DNA of 64,000 nt from Oscillospiraceae bacterium (GCA_004555865.1 SFJO01000011.1:1-64000); one strand, 5' to 3'. Counted from the stretch's first letter, positions 16,406 through 25,629 are shown. The notes: generated by a model from the letters alone, not told the origin. Numbers and translations are program-made.

Positions 16406-17159
16406 TATTTTGCAGGTCCGCGGGCTGAAAAAGACCTATGGCGGCGAAAAGAAAAAGGGCGTTAAGGGCCTTACCCCCAAGCTGGACGTGTTGCGCGGCA
16501 TTGATATTGACATCCGGCGCGGCGATGTGATCTGTCTGGTCGGCCCTTCCGGCTGCGGCAAGTCCACTTTCCTGCGCTGCCTGAACCGGCTGGAGATCCC
16601 CACCGAGGGCACCGTAACCTTTGAGGGCGAGGAGGTCAACGACAAGGACATTGACCGCATCCGCCGCAAGATGGGCATGGTGTTCCAGCATTTCAACCTG
16701 TTCCCCCACATGACTGTGAAGCAGAACCTGTGCATGGCCCCGGTGCTTCTGAAGCTGAAAACCCAGGAAGAAGCCGAAAAGCGGGCGGACGAACTGCTGG
16801 CCCGGGTGGGTTTGTCGGAAAAGGCGGATGTGTACCCCAACAGCCTGTCCGGCGGCCAGAAGCAGCGCATTGCCATTGCCCGCGCCCTGGCCATGGACCC
16901 GGACGTGATCCTGTTTGACGAGCCTACCAGCGCCCTGGACCCCGAGATGGTGGGCGAGGTGCTGGAGCTGATGAAGCAGCTGGCTAAGGACGGCATGACC
17001 ATGGTGGTGGTCACCCACGAAATGGGCTTTGCCCGTGAGGTGGCCAGCCGGGTCATCTTCATCGACGAGGGCAAGATTCAGGAGGACGAGCCGCCGCAGG
17101 AGTTCTTCACGAACCCCAGGCATCCCCGGCTGAAGGCCTTCCTCTCCAAATTGCTGTAA
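16395..17159 (+). CDS. amino-acid ABC transporter ATP-binding protein
   Basis: 254 residues of GlnQ type. Walker A is GPSGCGKST, signature LSGGQ, Walker B VILFDEPTSALD, and the switch His is in VVVTHEMGFA. The start is GTG at 16395, with GGGAGG 10 bases before it; it overlaps the permease stop by 11 bases, implying translational coupling. An insert, GGEKKKGVKGLTPK, lies between the first two strands. It powers uptake of the ligand delivered by the permuted binding protein. Confidence 0.94.
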   Translation: MTDNILQVRGLKKTYGGEKKKGVKGLTPKLDVLRGIDIDIRRGDVICLVGPSGCGKSTFLRCLNRLEIPTEGTVTFEGEEVNDKDIDRIRRKMGMVFQHFNLFPHMTVKQNLCMAPVLLKLKTQEEAEKRADELLARVGLSEKADVYPNSLSGGQKQRIAIARALAMDPDVILFDEPTSALDPEMVGEVLELMKQLAKDGMTMVVVTHEMGFAREVASRVIFIDEGKIQEDEPPQEFFTNPRHPRLKAFLSKLL

Positions 17160-17170
17160 GTTGCTTGAAC

Positions 17171-17223
17171 AAAAATACGCCCCCCGGCAGGCCATGGCGG
17201 TTCTGCCGAGGGGCGTATTTTTA
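17171..17223. terminator. bidirectional intrinsic terminator
   Basis: Stem aaaaatacgccccc...ggggcgtattttt with a paired ggcag/ctgcc interior, ending in T-runs on both strands. Confidence 0.85.
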
Positions 17224-17261
17224 TAGGAACTGCGAGATTGTACGTATGGTGAGTACAATTC

Positions 17262-17290
17262 TTGCAAAAATCAGGAAAAGAGAGTAGGAT
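17262..17290 (+). promoter_or_regulatory. candidate sdaAB promoter
   Basis: TTGCAA (17262-17267) and TAGGAT (17285-17290), spacer 17, about 33 bases before the GTG start. Confidence 0.4.
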
Positions 17291-17322
17291 TTAGAAAAAA
17301 TAGGGAAAAGTGAGGTACAGCG

Positions 17323-17982
17323 GTGAACATTTTTGACATCATCGGCCCGGTTATGATCGGTCCGTCCAGCAGCCATACCGCCGGTGCGGCCCGCATTGGG
17401 TATGTGGCACGAAAAATTCTGGCCCAGGAACCGGTGGAGGCCGAGATCGGCCTGGCGGGCAGCTTTGCCCAAACCTATAAGGGCCACGGCACCGACCGGG
17501 CGCTGATTGCAGGCATTCTGGGAATGCGGCCGGACGATGAGCGGCTGCCCCGCAGTCTGGAACTGGCAAAAGAACAGGGCCTGCGCTTTTCCTTCCACAC
17601 GGTGCAGCTTCCCAAGTGCCACCCCAACACGGCGGTAATCAAGCTGACCGGCAAAGAGGGCGCAGTGGCGCAGGTGGAGGGGGCCTCCGTGGGCGGCGGA
17701 AACATCCTGATCACCCGGCTGAATGGCATGGAAAGCGCCTTCACCGGCCAGTGCGATACCCTCATCATTCCCCACCGGGATACTCCCGGCGTGATTGCCA
17801 CGGTAACCCAGGCGCTGGCGCTGTATAAGGTGAACATCGGCAACTTTAAGCTGACCCGGCCCATCAAGGGCGACATGGCCATTATGACCATTGAGCTGGA
17901 CGGCCAGCTGGACAGCGGGGTGGTGGAGTTGCTGAAAAAGCAGCCCAATGTGGCCGGCGTGGTTTACCTGCGGGCAAATTAA
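17323..17982 (+). CDS. sdaAB: L-serine dehydratase, iron-sulfur-dependent, beta subunit
   Basis: 219 residues. It begins with the conserved NIFDIIGPVMIGPSSSHTAG and ends in an ACT-type domain (about 145-219: GVIATVTQALALYKVNIGNF). With the alpha subunit it deaminates L-serine to pyruvate and ammonia. Start is GTG at 17323 with GTGAGG upstream. The alpha gene starts 13 bases after its stop, as in other Firmicutes with the two-subunit enzyme. Confidence 0.95.
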   Translation: MNIFDIIGPVMIGPSSSHTAGAARIGYVARKILAQEPVEAEIGLAGSFAQTYKGHGTDRALIAGILGMRPDDERLPRSLELAKEQGLRFSFHTVQLPKCHPNTAVIKLTGKEGAVAQVEGASVGGGNILITRLNGMESAFTGQCDTLIIPHRDTPGVIATVTQALALYKVNIGNFKLTRPIKGDMAIMTIELDGQLDSGVVELLKKQPNVAGVVYLRAN

Positions 17983-17995
17983 GGGGGGGAACACC

Positions 17996-18880
17996 ATGAG
18001 GATTGCATACGATTCCATTGCAGAGCTGGCCCGCCTGGCGGCCAGCGAAACGATGACCATCGGCCAGCTGGTGCTGGAAGAGCAGGCCGAACAGCTGGGC
18101 CGCACCAAAGAGCAGCTGCTGGCCGTGCTGGATGAGGACCTGACGGTGATGGAGCAGGCAGCCCGGCGGGGCGGCCGGAAGGACGTGCACTCTCACAGCG
18201 GGCTGACCGGGGGCGATGGCTGGCGCATGAGCCAGTATGCCCAGGCAGGGCAGACGCTTTCCGGGCCGCTGGCGGCCAGCGCCATGGCCATTGCCATTTC
18301 GGTGGCGGAGTACAACGCAGCCATGGGCCGCATCGTCGCCAGCCCCACAGCGGGCAGCTGCGGCATTCTGCCCGGGGCGGTGCTGGTCATGATGGAGCAG
18401 CGCGGAACCAGCCGCCAGCAGGCCTGTGAGGCGCTGGCCGCGGCGGGCGGCATTGGCCTGGTGCTGGCCCAGCAGGCCAGCATTGCTGGGGCAGAGGGCG
18501 GCTGCCAGGCCGAGTGCGGCAGTGCGGCGGCCATGGCGGCGGCTGCCCTGGTGGAGCTGAACGGCGGTACACCGGAGATGGCGGCCAACGCGGCGGCCAT
18601 GGCCATTAAAAACCAGCTGGGGCTGGTGTGCGACCCGGTAGCCGGGCTGGTGGAGGTGCCCTGCATCAAGCGAAACGCGGGCGGCGTGATGTGCGCCCTG
18701 TGTGCGGCGGACATGGCGCTGGCGGGCATCCGCAGCGTGATCCCGGTGGATGAGGTGGTCGGCGCCATGCGGGAGGTGGGCGAGAGCCTGCCCTGCTCTT
18801 TGCGGGAGACAGCCCAGGGCGGCCTTGCGGCTACCCCCACCGGCCAGGCGCTGGCCCGGAAGATCTTCGGTGCAGACTGA
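17996..18880 (+). CDS. sdaAA: L-serine dehydratase, iron-sulfur-dependent, alpha subunit
   Basis: 294 residues from the ATG at 17996, with AAGGGGGG before it. It carries the active-site segments HSHSGLTGGDG and SPTAGSCGILPG, and later CDPVAGLVEVPCIKRNA; the cysteines in these segments are the usual ligands of the [4Fe-4S] cluster that binds serine. It forms the catalytic half of the enzyme with the beta subunit upstream. Serine degradation to pyruvate is common in asaccharolytic or mixed-substrate gut Clostridia. Confidence 0.95.
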   Translation: MRIAYDSIAELARLAASETMTIGQLVLEEQAEQLGRTKEQLLAVLDEDLTVMEQAARRGGRKDVHSHSGLTGGDGWRMSQYAQAGQTLSGPLAASAMAIAISVAEYNAAMGRIVASPTAGSCGILPGAVLVMMEQRGTSRQQACEALAAAGGIGLVLAQQASIAGAEGGCQAECGSAAAMAAAALVELNGGTPEMAANAAAMAIKNQLGLVCDPVAGLVEVPCIKRNAGGVMCALCAADMALAGIRSVIPVDEVVGAMREVGESLPCSLRETAQGGLAATPTGQALARKIFGAD

Positions 18881-18940
18881 GGGCCGCGGGCAGCCGGCCC
18901 CTGAGACAGCACAGGTAAAAATAAATGCAGTGAAAGAATA

Positions 18941-18996
18941 AAAGCGGCACACCGCGCAAAAACCGAACAACGGTTTTTGCGGCGGTGTGCCGCTTG
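18941..18996. terminator. long hairpin between sdaAA and the convergent gene
   Basis: Stem aagcggcacaccgc plus gcaaaaaccg, both fully paired around a 5-base loop. The T-run is poor, but the position between convergent genes fits a shared terminator. Confidence 0.65.
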
Positions 18997-19027
18997 GCTT
19001 TGTGCAAAAAAACATCGAAGTGAACGG

Positions 19028-19450
19028 TCAGGATTTGGGCGCGGCGTTTTCTTTGGGAGAAAAGCCCTGCCCGGGCGCAACCGAAAGCCCACGAAAAACC
19101 AGCGGTTCCGGCTGTGCTTCCGGGTCGTCCAGCTGGAAAAACTCCGGCTCCACCGGGGTATAGGGCGGGTCGGCCTCGTCTTCTTCATCGGCTTCAGCGG
19201 CCAGGGTACGCAGCGCATCCCGACGGGCCTTTTGATGTTCTGCCGCCTGATGGGCATTGCGGCGGGCATCTCGTACCAGCAGGGCAAACTCTCCCCAGAT
19301 GAAAATCAGCAGCAGCACGGCCAGCGCCTGCATCAGGCGCAGAATGCCAGGGGAGAGAAAGTCACTGTCTGTGAGCAGATACACCGCATAACCGGCCGGT
19401 ACACTCAGCGCAAGGCTGACCAGCAGAGAAACCAGGAGCTTTTTTTGCAT
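19028..19450 (-). CDS. small membrane protein of unknown function
   Basis: 140 residues with two hydrophobic segments (about 5-26 and 36-60) and a long acidic, Pro-rich tail. No family recognised. AAAGGA precedes the ATG at 19450. It lies 20 bases after upp, so it is the last gene of the tsaE-tsaB-rpiB-upp transcript. The topology (short hairpin in the membrane, tail in the cytoplasm) is an inference. Confidence 0.65.
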   Translation of the reverse strand: MQKKLLVSLLVSLALSVPAGYAVYLLTDSDFLSPGILRLMQALAVLLLIFIWGEFALLVRDARRNAHQAAEHQKARRDALRTLAAEADEEDEADPPYTPVEPEFFQLDDPEAQPEPLVFRGLSVAPGQGFSPKENAAPKS

Positions 19451-19470
19451 GGAAGCGGTCCTTTCCGGAA

Positions 19471-20103
19471 TTATTTCGTGCCGAAGATGCGGTCGCCCGC
19501 GTCGCCCAGACCGGGAACGATGTAGCCCTTCTCGTTCAGCTTCTCATCCAGAGCAGCAACGTAGATGTCCACATCGGGATGGGCCTCATGCAGGGCCTTC
19601 AGGCCTTCGGGAGCGGCGATGATGCCGATGAATTTGATGCTGCGGGCACCGCGCTTCTTGATCTGGGTGATGGCGTCACGGGCGCTGCCGCCGGTAGCCA
19701 GCATGGGATCCAGCACGATCACGTCACGCTCGGCAATGTCGCTGGGCAGCTTGCAGTAGTACTCCACAGGCTCCAGGGTCTCTTCGTTGCGGTACAGGCC
19801 AATGTGGCCGACCTTGGCGGCGGGCAACAGGGTCAGCATACCGTCCACCATGCCCAGGCCGGCGCGCAGAATGGGCACCAGGGCCAGCTTGCGGCCGGAC
19901 AGCACATTGGTGTGGGCCACGGCGATGGGAGTCTCGATCTCCACTTCTTCCAGGGGCAGGTCACGGGTGGCTTCGTAGCACAGCAGGGTTGCCAGCTCGC
20001 TCACCAGCTCCTTGAATTCCTTGGTGCCGGTGGCTTTGTTGCGCAGCAGGCTGACCTTGTGCTGCACCAGGGGATGGTCGAGAATCATAGGCTGTTTGCT
20101 CAT
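19471..20103 (-). CDS. upp: uracil phosphoribosyltransferase
   Basis: Salvages uracil with PRPP to UMP. 210 residues from the ATG at 20103; a TTG nine bases upstream lies too close to the GAGGAG site. The PRPP-binding loop DPMLATGGSA and the uracil-binding end GYIVPGLGDAGDRIFGTK are both present. It follows rpiB by 91 bases on the same strand. Pyrimidine salvage is complemented by udk and a dCMP deaminase elsewhere in the window. Confidence 0.97.
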   Translation of the reverse strand: MSKQPMILDHPLVQHKVSLLRNKATGTKEFKELVSELATLLCYEATRDLPLEEVEIETPIAVAHTNVLSGRKLALVPILRAGLGMVDGMLTLLPAAKVGHIGLYRNEETLEPVEYYCKLPSDIAERDVIVLDPMLATGGSARDAITQIKKRGARSIKFIGIIAAPEGLKALHEAHPDVDIYVAALDEKLNEKGYIVPGLGDAGDRIFGTK

Positions 20104-20194
20104 TTTGTTCAACGCTCCTCAATGTTCATTTCGCGTGGTTCAAACAAACCGGACGGCAGAACTGCCCCCGGCTCAAAACGGCAGAAAATGCGGT

Positions 20195-20641
20195 TCAGCC
20201 GCGGGCTTCCAGTGCGGTAAGCTTATCAATGCGGCGCTGATGGCGACCGCCCTCAAAGGGGGTGTTCAGAAACAGGTCCACCAGCTGGATGGCCAGGCCG
20301 GGGCCCACCACACGGCCGCCCAGACACAGGGCGTTGGCATCGTTGTGGCGGCGGGTGTACTCCGCACTGAAGGAATCGCTGCAGCAGCAGGCGCGGATGC
20401 CGTGGATCTTATTGGCGGACATGGAAATGCCCACGCCGGTGCCGCAGAACAACAGGGCGCAGCGGCAGTCGCCGGCCACAACGGCATCGCAGGCGGGGGC
20501 GGCCATATCGGGGTAATCGCAGGAAGCGCCGTCCAGCGTGCCGAAATCGGTGTAAGCCTGACCAATCTCATCCAGGTGCTTGCGCACGGCTTCCTTCAGT
20601 TCAAAACCGCCGTGGTCGGCGGCAAGGGCGATGGGTTTCAT
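20195..20641 (-). CDS. rpiB: ribose-5-phosphate isomerase B
   Basis: 148 residues of the RpiB/LacAB family. The start MKPIALAADHGGFELKEAV, the catalytic Cys in CGTGVGISMSANK, and the His/Arg pair in RRHNDANALCLGGR are as expected. It interconverts ribose-5-phosphate and ribulose-5-phosphate. It lies between tsaB (16 bases upstream) and upp. Ribose-5-phosphate leads to PRPP, the co-substrate of Upp, which makes the pairing metabolically sensible. Confidence 0.95.
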   Translation of the reverse strand: MKPIALAADHGGFELKEAVRKHLDEIGQAYTDFGTLDGASCDYPDMAAPACDAVVAGDCRCALLFCGTGVGISMSANKIHGIRACCCSDSFSAEYTRRHNDANALCLGGRVVGPGLAIQLVDLFLNTPFEGGRHQRRIDKLTALEARG

Positions 20642-20657
20642 GGTAATGTTCCTCCTC

Positions 20658-21356
20658 TTATTCCTTCCAGGCGGCCAGGCGTTCCGCCCGTTCCCGCTCG
20701 GCCTGGCTCAAGCGCAGATACTGTGGGCGCAGAGCTTCCGGGGGGCAGGTTTCGCCGTCCGCCTGCATCCGCAGGGCGGCCAGGCAGATGCCCAGCGCGC
20801 GGGGGGCCTGCAGACTGGGCGGGCAGGAAAGCACGCCCGGCTGTGTGCCGAACTTATTATAGCACAGCTGCGCCCCGTCACCAACAAAAAACAAAGGTTT
20901 TTTGCAATTTGAAACAAAATCCGTCAGCGCATCCACCGGCTGGGCGGCATCCGGGGTCAGGCGGGCATGGGTGGCCAGATCAAAGGCGGCCCAGTATACC
21001 TCGCCGCGGCGCGCATCCAGCGCGCACAGCACGGTGCCCTCTCCCTGTTGGGGCAGGGCCAAGGCTTCCAGCGTGGAGACCCCGGCACAGGGCGTGTTGT
21101 TTACAAAAGCCAGCCCTTTGACGGTGGCCAAACCGATGCGCAGGCCGGTAAAGCTGCCCGGCCCGGCACACACGCCGTACAGGTCCAGGTCGGTCGGGGC
21201 CAGGCCGGTGGCCTTGAAAGCCCCGTCCACCAGGCCCATCAGGGTCTCGCTGTGGGACAGCCCGCCGTTTACAAAGCACTCATAAAGCAGCTGGTCGTCT
21301 TTGGTCAGGGCCACGCCCGCGGTGCGGCCGGCTGCATCAATGCCCATACAAATCAA
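20658..21356 (-). CDS. tsaB: tRNA t6A modification protein TsaB
   Basis: 232 residues. The actin-like ATPase fold start MGIDAAGRTAGVALTKDD and the hallmark GVCAGPGSFTGLRIGLATVKG are clear. TsaB partners TsaD and TsaE to form N6-threonylcarbamoyladenosine at position 37 of ANN-decoding tRNAs. The start is TTG at 21356: it overlaps the tsaE TGA by two bases and has GAGGGGG 7 bases upstream, whereas the in-frame ATG at 21347 is too far from it. tsaD is not in the window. Confidence 0.93.
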   Translation of the reverse strand: MICMGIDAAGRTAGVALTKDDQLLYECFVNGGLSHSETLMGLVDGAFKATGLAPTDLDLYGVCAGPGSFTGLRIGLATVKGLAFVNNTPCAGVSTLEALALPQQGEGTVLCALDARRGEVYWAAFDLATHARLTPDAAQPVDALTDFVSNCKKPLFFVGDGAQLCYNKFGTQPGVLSCPPSLQAPRALGICLAALRMQADGETCPPEALRPQYLRLSQAERERAERLAAWKE

Positions 21357-21775
21357 AAGGTTACCCCCTCAATGGTAATTTTTCGGTCATCGCCGCCCAG
21401 ATGCTGAATGTCCACCCGAATGGGATGCTCCAGCGCCAGAAGATCGGCCAGGTTCTCGCTCCATTCGGCGGCAACAATGGCGCCTTCGTCCAGGTAATCG
21501 TAGAAGCCGGAGGTACACAGATCCTCTTCGGTGGAGATGCGGTACAAATCAAAATGGGCCAGGGGCTTTGGCCCCCGGTAGTAGTTTACGATGGCAAAGG
21601 TGGGGCTGCTCACCGGATCGGTGCAGCCCAAGCCCTGGGCCAGCCCTTCACAAAAGGCGGTTTTGCCTGCGCCCAGCCCGCCGGTGAAGGCCACCAGGCT
21701 GCCGGGGCTGAGCACGGCGGCCATCCGCTTGCCCAGCGCGACGGTTTCGGCCCGGCTGTGTGTAATGGTTTCCAT
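21353..21775 (-). CDS. tsaE: tRNA t6A modification ATPase TsaE
   Basis: 140 residues from the ATG at 21775 (AAAGGAG 10 bases upstream; an in-frame TTG six bases earlier is possible). It has the P-loop TGGLGAGKTAFCEGLAQGLG and the following SPTFAIVNYY and HFDLYRI, which define the family. Its ATPase activity resets the TsaBDE complex. First gene of the minus-strand operon, divergent from the RodA/FtsW gene. Confidence 0.95.
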   Translation of the reverse strand: METITHSRAETVALGKRMAAVLSPGSLVAFTGGLGAGKTAFCEGLAQGLGCTDPVSSPTFAIVNYYRGPKPLAHFDLYRISTEEDLCTSGFYDYLDEGAIVAAEWSENLADLLALEHPIRVDIQHLGGDDRKITIEGVTF

Positions 21776-22016
21776 GGGCAAAACGCTCCTTTCCGCCCGA
21801 AGGCGCGGGCAAAGGCTGTCGAAACACGGCGCAACTGCCCATATTTGGTTTTAGTATAGCATATGCAGCGGTGATTTGCAAAAGAGGCCGGGAGACGATA
21901 TAATAAAAAAGCTGGAAAAAGTCTGCCTGCGTGAAAGAAACAGCGGCTCCGGCTCGTATTAAAAGCGCAGGGCCTTGCCCCTGCGGGAAAACACTGCGAC
22001 CAATACGAGGAAAACT

Positions 22017-23204
22017 ATGGGAAAACTCATTAAAGAATACAGCCGCGCCACCGACTGGGTGTATCTGGCCCTGTGTGTGGGCTGCTCGGTGCTCAGCGTA
22101 CTCACGCTGATTTCCATCGGCACCTACAATCTGGGCGGCTTTGACACGGATATGGGCAGCATCACCGGCCTGGGCGGTTACCGCGGGGCATTGGTGCAGG
22201 CCATTGCCAGCCTGCTGGGAGTGGTGTGTGCCATTCTGCTCAGCTGCATTGATTACCGGGCCATGGTGGATGCCTGGCCCTTTCATGTGGCAGGCGCCTG
22301 GGGCCTGGTGGCCCTGACCTTTTTAAAGGTGAATCTGGGGCCGGTTTCGCTGGGCTACGCCCCCGGCAGCACGGACAATTACAGCTGGATTCGGGTGGGG
22401 TCGCTGTCGCTTCAGCCCACCGAGCTGGCCAAGATCAGCTTCATTCTCACCTTTGCCATGCATCTGGATATGGTGAAAAACGAGATCAACGAGCCGAAAA
22501 CGCTGGCCAAGCTGCTGGCCCATATGGCAGTGCCGGTGCTGCTGGTGCACATTCAGGGCGATGACGGAACCGCCATCGTGTTTGCCTGCATCGGCTGCAT
22601 GATGATGTTTGTGGCCGGGCTTTCCTGGCGGTACATCGCCGGGGCTGTGTGTGCCGGCATCACCGCGCTGGCGGTGGCCGTGGGCTTCTTTCCGGATAAG
22701 GTCTTCAAGAACTACCAGTATCAGCGCATTATGGCGCTGTTTCATATGGACGACCCCGCCTATGCGGACATTACCCTGCAGCAGAACAAGGGGCTGATCT
22801 CCATCGGCGCAGGGCGCATTTTCGGGCGTGGGCTGTTCAATGAGTACCACAACTACGTGCCGAAGGCCGAGAACGACTTCATCTTCAGCTACATTGCCGA
22901 ATCCATTGGGTTTGTGGGCTGTGTGCTGGTGCTGGGGGCGCTGTTTGCCATTGCGATCAAAACCCTGACCACCGGTCTGCGCAGCCAGGACAAACTGGGT
23001 ACTTACATCTGCACCGGTGTGTTTGCGGCCATGGCCTGGCAGGTAATCATCAACCTGGGCATGAACCTTGCGGTGTTGCCGGTCATCGGCGTGACGCTGC
23101 CCTTCTTCTCCGGCGGCGGCACCAGTGCCCTGATGATGTACCTGTGCGTGGGACTGGTGCTCAGCGTGTACATGCACAACAAAAAGAGCCTGTTCGATCA
23201 TTGA
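22017..23204 (+). CDS. SEDS-family peptidoglycan polymerase, RodA/FtsW type
   Basis: 395 residues with about ten transmembrane segments. Family marks include the SLQPTELAKISFILTFAMHL stretch and the C-terminal LPVIGVTLPFFSGGGTSALM. SEDS proteins polymerise lipid II glycan strands with a partner class B PBP in elongation (RodA) or division (FtsW). No PBP, murG or divIVA neighbour shows which role applies; the lone position away from a dcw cluster favours RodA weakly. GAGG lies before the ATG at 22017. Confidence 0.9.
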   Translation: MGKLIKEYSRATDWVYLALCVGCSVLSVLTLISIGTYNLGGFDTDMGSITGLGGYRGALVQAIASLLGVVCAILLSCIDYRAMVDAWPFHVAGAWGLVALTFLKVNLGPVSLGYAPGSTDNYSWIRVGSLSLQPTELAKISFILTFAMHLDMVKNEINEPKTLAKLLAHMAVPVLLVHIQGDDGTAIVFACIGCMMMFVAGLSWRYIAGAVCAGITALAVAVGFFPDKVFKNYQYQRIMALFHMDDPAYADITLQQNKGLISIGAGRIFGRGLFNEYHNYVPKAENDFIFSYIAESIGFVGCVLVLGALFAIAIKTLTTGLRSQDKLGTYICTGVFAAMAWQVIINLGMNLAVLPVIGVTLPFFSGGGTSALMMYLCVGLVLSVYMHNKKSLFDH

Positions 23205-23235
23205 TCGGCACGGCCTGCCCAAATAAAGCAAACGA

Positions 23236-23278
23236 CAGCCCGGCGGGTGCGCAATGCGCCCGGCCGGGCTGCTTTTTT
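23236..23278 (+). terminator. terminator after the SEDS gene
   Basis: GC stem cagcccggcggg.../...cccggccgggctg followed by six T. Confidence 0.88.
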
Positions 23279-23330
23279 GCATCAAACTGCTGCCCTGTGA
23301 ACTTTTGCGCAGAGTGGCAAAGGGCCTTTG

Positions 23331-23359
23331 TTGCCCAAGAACGGCTTGTGTGTTATAAT
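23331..23359 (+). promoter_or_regulatory. ruvCAB promoter
   Basis: TTGCCC (23331-23336) and TATAAT (23354-23359), spacer 17, with TG one base before the -10 (extended -10). Confidence 0.75.
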
Positions 23360-23445
23360 AATACGGTTATTATGGGTTTGCAGGCAAAAAAATGCGGCTT
23401 TGCAGACAAAGAACCGAGCAAACGTGAGAGAAAGGCAGGGTGCTT

Positions 23446-23943
23446 GTGCGGGTATTGGGCATTGACCCCGGCTACGCCATCGTTGGTTGGGGCGTGCTGG
23501 ACTATCAGGGCAACCGGTTTCAGCCGGCGGGTTTCGGCGCGGTGACCACAAAGGCCGGGGTACCGCTGGAACAACGGCTGGCGCAGGTGTATGACGGTGT
23601 GGCGGAAGTGCTTGATCAATACCGGCCCGAGGCGCTCTCCATCGAAAAGCTGTTTTACCAGCACAACCAAACCACCGTCATCGGGGTAGCCGAGGCCCGC
23701 GGGGTGATTCTGCTGGCGGCGGCGCAGAGAGGCGTGCCCCTTTTTGAATACACCCCCATGCAGGTGAAGCAGTCGGTCAGCGGCTACGGCATGGCCAACA
23801 AAAAGCAGGTGCAGGAGATGACCCGCATTCTGCTGCATCTGGACAAGGTGCCCAAGCCCGATGACACGGCGGATGCTCTGGCCATGGCCATTACCCACTG
23901 CCACTGCAGCCGCAGCCGCATTCAGGGGCTGCCCATTCGATAA
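23446..23943 (+). CDS. ruvC: Holliday junction resolvase RuvC
   Basis: 165 residues from the GTG at 23446, which gives the normal RuvC start RVLGIDPGYAIVGWG; a GTG six bases earlier is also in frame. The four acidic catalytic residues are visible in GIDPG, SIEKLFYQ and the pair in DDTADALAMAITH. It cuts Holliday junctions in complex with RuvAB, encoded next. The leader from the promoter is about 80 bases. Confidence 0.96.
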   Translation: MRVLGIDPGYAIVGWGVLDYQGNRFQPAGFGAVTTKAGVPLEQRLAQVYDGVAEVLDQYRPEALSIEKLFYQHNQTTVIGVAEARGVILLAAAQRGVPLFEYTPMQVKQSVSGYGMANKKQVQEMTRILLHLDKVPKPDDTADALAMAITHCHCSRSRIQGLPIR

Positions 23944-23961
23944 ATAAGGAGGAACGGACCG

Positions 23962-24561
23962 TTGATTTACAGCTTGACCGGCAAGGTGTTGAAAAAATCG
24001 TTGGACCGGGTGGTCCTCTCCTGCGCAGGGGTGGGCTATCTGGTGCAGACCCCGGCCAGCGTGGCAGGGGCACTGCCCGGCGTGGGCGGCGAAGGCACCC
24101 TGTATACGGTGATGAACGTCACGGAAAACGACATCAGCCTGTATGGCTTTGCCAGCGAAGAGCAGCAGACCTGCTTTGAGATGCTCACGGCGGTTTCCGG
24201 CGTGGGGCCAAAGGTGGGCCTGGCCATTCTGAACGTGCTCAGCCCGGAGCGGGTGGCTCTGGCCATTTCTTCCGGCGACCACAAGGCTTTAACGGCCGCC
24301 AACGGCGTTGGCCCCAAGCTGGCCCAGCGCATCACGCTGGAGCTGAAGGACAAGGTGGGCAAGGGCCTGGCCGAGGGCGTTGGGCTGGAGGATGTGGCCG
24401 CCGCCCGGGTGGCGGGCAGCGCACCCCAGGCCATTGCGGCGCTGGTCAGCCTGGGGTATGGGCAGAGCGAGGCCGCCGCGGCGGTGGCCAAGCTGGACAC
24501 CAGCCTGCCGGTGGAAGAATTGATCAAGCTGGCGCTGCGCGGCATGGCGGCGGGGAGGTAA
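23962..24561 (+). CDS. ruvA: Holliday junction branch migration protein RuvA
   Basis: 199 residues. OB fold at the N-terminus (YSLTGKVLKKSLDRVVLSCA), then paired helix-hairpin-helix motifs (LTAVSGVGPKVGLAILNVLS and ALTAANGVGPKLAQRITLEL), a flexible linker and the RuvB-contacting domain III (about 150-199). Start is TTG at 23962, well supported by AGGAGG. It sits 18 bases after ruvC and ends 3 bases before ruvB. Confidence 0.97.
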   Translation: MIYSLTGKVLKKSLDRVVLSCAGVGYLVQTPASVAGALPGVGGEGTLYTVMNVTENDISLYGFASEEQQTCFEMLTAVSGVGPKVGLAILNVLSPERVALAISSGDHKALTAANGVGPKLAQRITLELKDKVGKGLAEGVGLEDVAAARVAGSAPQAIAALVSLGYGQSEAAAAVAKLDTSLPVEELIKLALRGMAAGR

Positions 24562-24564
24562 TGG

Positions 24565-25629
24565 ATGGACGACTACGAAATTGCCCAGCAGCGGCTGGTA
24601 AGCCCACAGGAAACCAGCGCCGATGGGGAAGAAAACAACCTTCGCCCCCGCACCCTGGAGGACTATGTGGGCCAGGAAAAGGTGAAGGAGAACCTTCGCA
24701 TTTATCTGGAAGCAGCCCGCCGCCGGGGCGAACCGATGGACCATGTGCTGCTTTACGGCCCGCCGGGCCTGGGCAAAACCACCTTGGCCGGCATTGTGGC
24801 CCAGGAGATGGGGGTGCAGATCCGCATTACCAGCGGCCCGGCCATTGAAAAGCCCGGCGACCTGGCGGCCCTGCTGACCAACCTGCAGGAGGGCGACGTG
24901 CTGTTCATTGATGAGATCCACCGCCTGTCCCGTCAGGTGGAGGAGGTGCTCTATCCGGCGCTGGAGGATTTCGCGCTGGACATCATGATCGGCAAGGGCC
25001 CGGCGGCCCAGAGCATCCGCATCAACCTGCCGCGCTTTACGCTGGTTGGCGCCACCACGCGGGCGGGCCAGCTCACCGGCCCCTTGCGGGACCGCTTCGG
25101 CGTTCTGCTGAAGCTGGAGCTGTACAGCCCGGAAGAGCTGGCGCGCATCATTCAGCGTTCAGCGGGCATTCTCGGCCAGCCCTGCACCCCCGAGGGGGCC
25201 TATGAGCTGGCAAAGTGCAGCCGGGGCACCCCCCGTGTGGCCAACCGGCTGCTCAAGCGGGTGCGGGATTTTGCGGTGGTGCTGGGCGACGGCAACATTG
25301 ACCAGAAAACCGCCAAGCTGGCCCTGAAGCGCATGGACATCGACGCGCTTGGGCTGGATGAGCTGGACCGCAGCCTGCTGCGGGCGGTGATCGAGCTGTA
25401 CGGCGGCGGGCCGGTGGGCCTGGATACGCTGGCGGCGGCGCTGGGCGAAGAGGCGGTGACGCTGGAGGACATCTGCGAGCCGTACCTGATGCAGATGGGC
25501 TTCCTTACCCGCACGCCCCGAGGCCGCTGTGTGACCCGCCTTGCCTACCAGCACCTGGGCATGACCCCGCCGGAGCCGCCCCAGGGCAAAAACGGTCAGG
25601 CGGACGGGCAGATGAGCCTGTTTGAGTGA
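24565..25629 (+). CDS. ruvB: Holliday junction branch migration ATPase RuvB
   Basis: 354 residues. AAA+ motor with Walker A GPPGLGKTT, Walker B LFIDEIHRLS, sensor 1 GATTRAG, arginine finger region GPLRDRFG, and the C-terminal winged helix ending with TPRGRCVTRLAYQHLG. Start is the ATG at 24565, six bases after GGGGAGG; an ATG at 24561 is in the wrong frame. Last gene of the ruvCAB operon. Confidence 0.98.
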   Translation: MDDYEIAQQRLVSPQETSADGEENNLRPRTLEDYVGQEKVKENLRIYLEAARRRGEPMDHVLLYGPPGLGKTTLAGIVAQEMGVQIRITSGPAIEKPGDLAALLTNLQEGDVLFIDEIHRLSRQVEEVLYPALEDFALDIMIGKGPAAQSIRINLPRFTLVGATTRAGQLTGPLRDRFGVLLKLELYSPEELARIIQRSAGILGQPCTPEGAYELAKCSRGTPRVANRLLKRVRDFAVVLGDGNIDQKTAKLALKRMDIDALGLDELDRSLLRAVIELYGGGPVGLDTLAAALGEEAVTLEDICEPYLMQMGFLTRTPRGRCVTRLAYQHLGMTPPEPPQGKNGQADGQMSLFE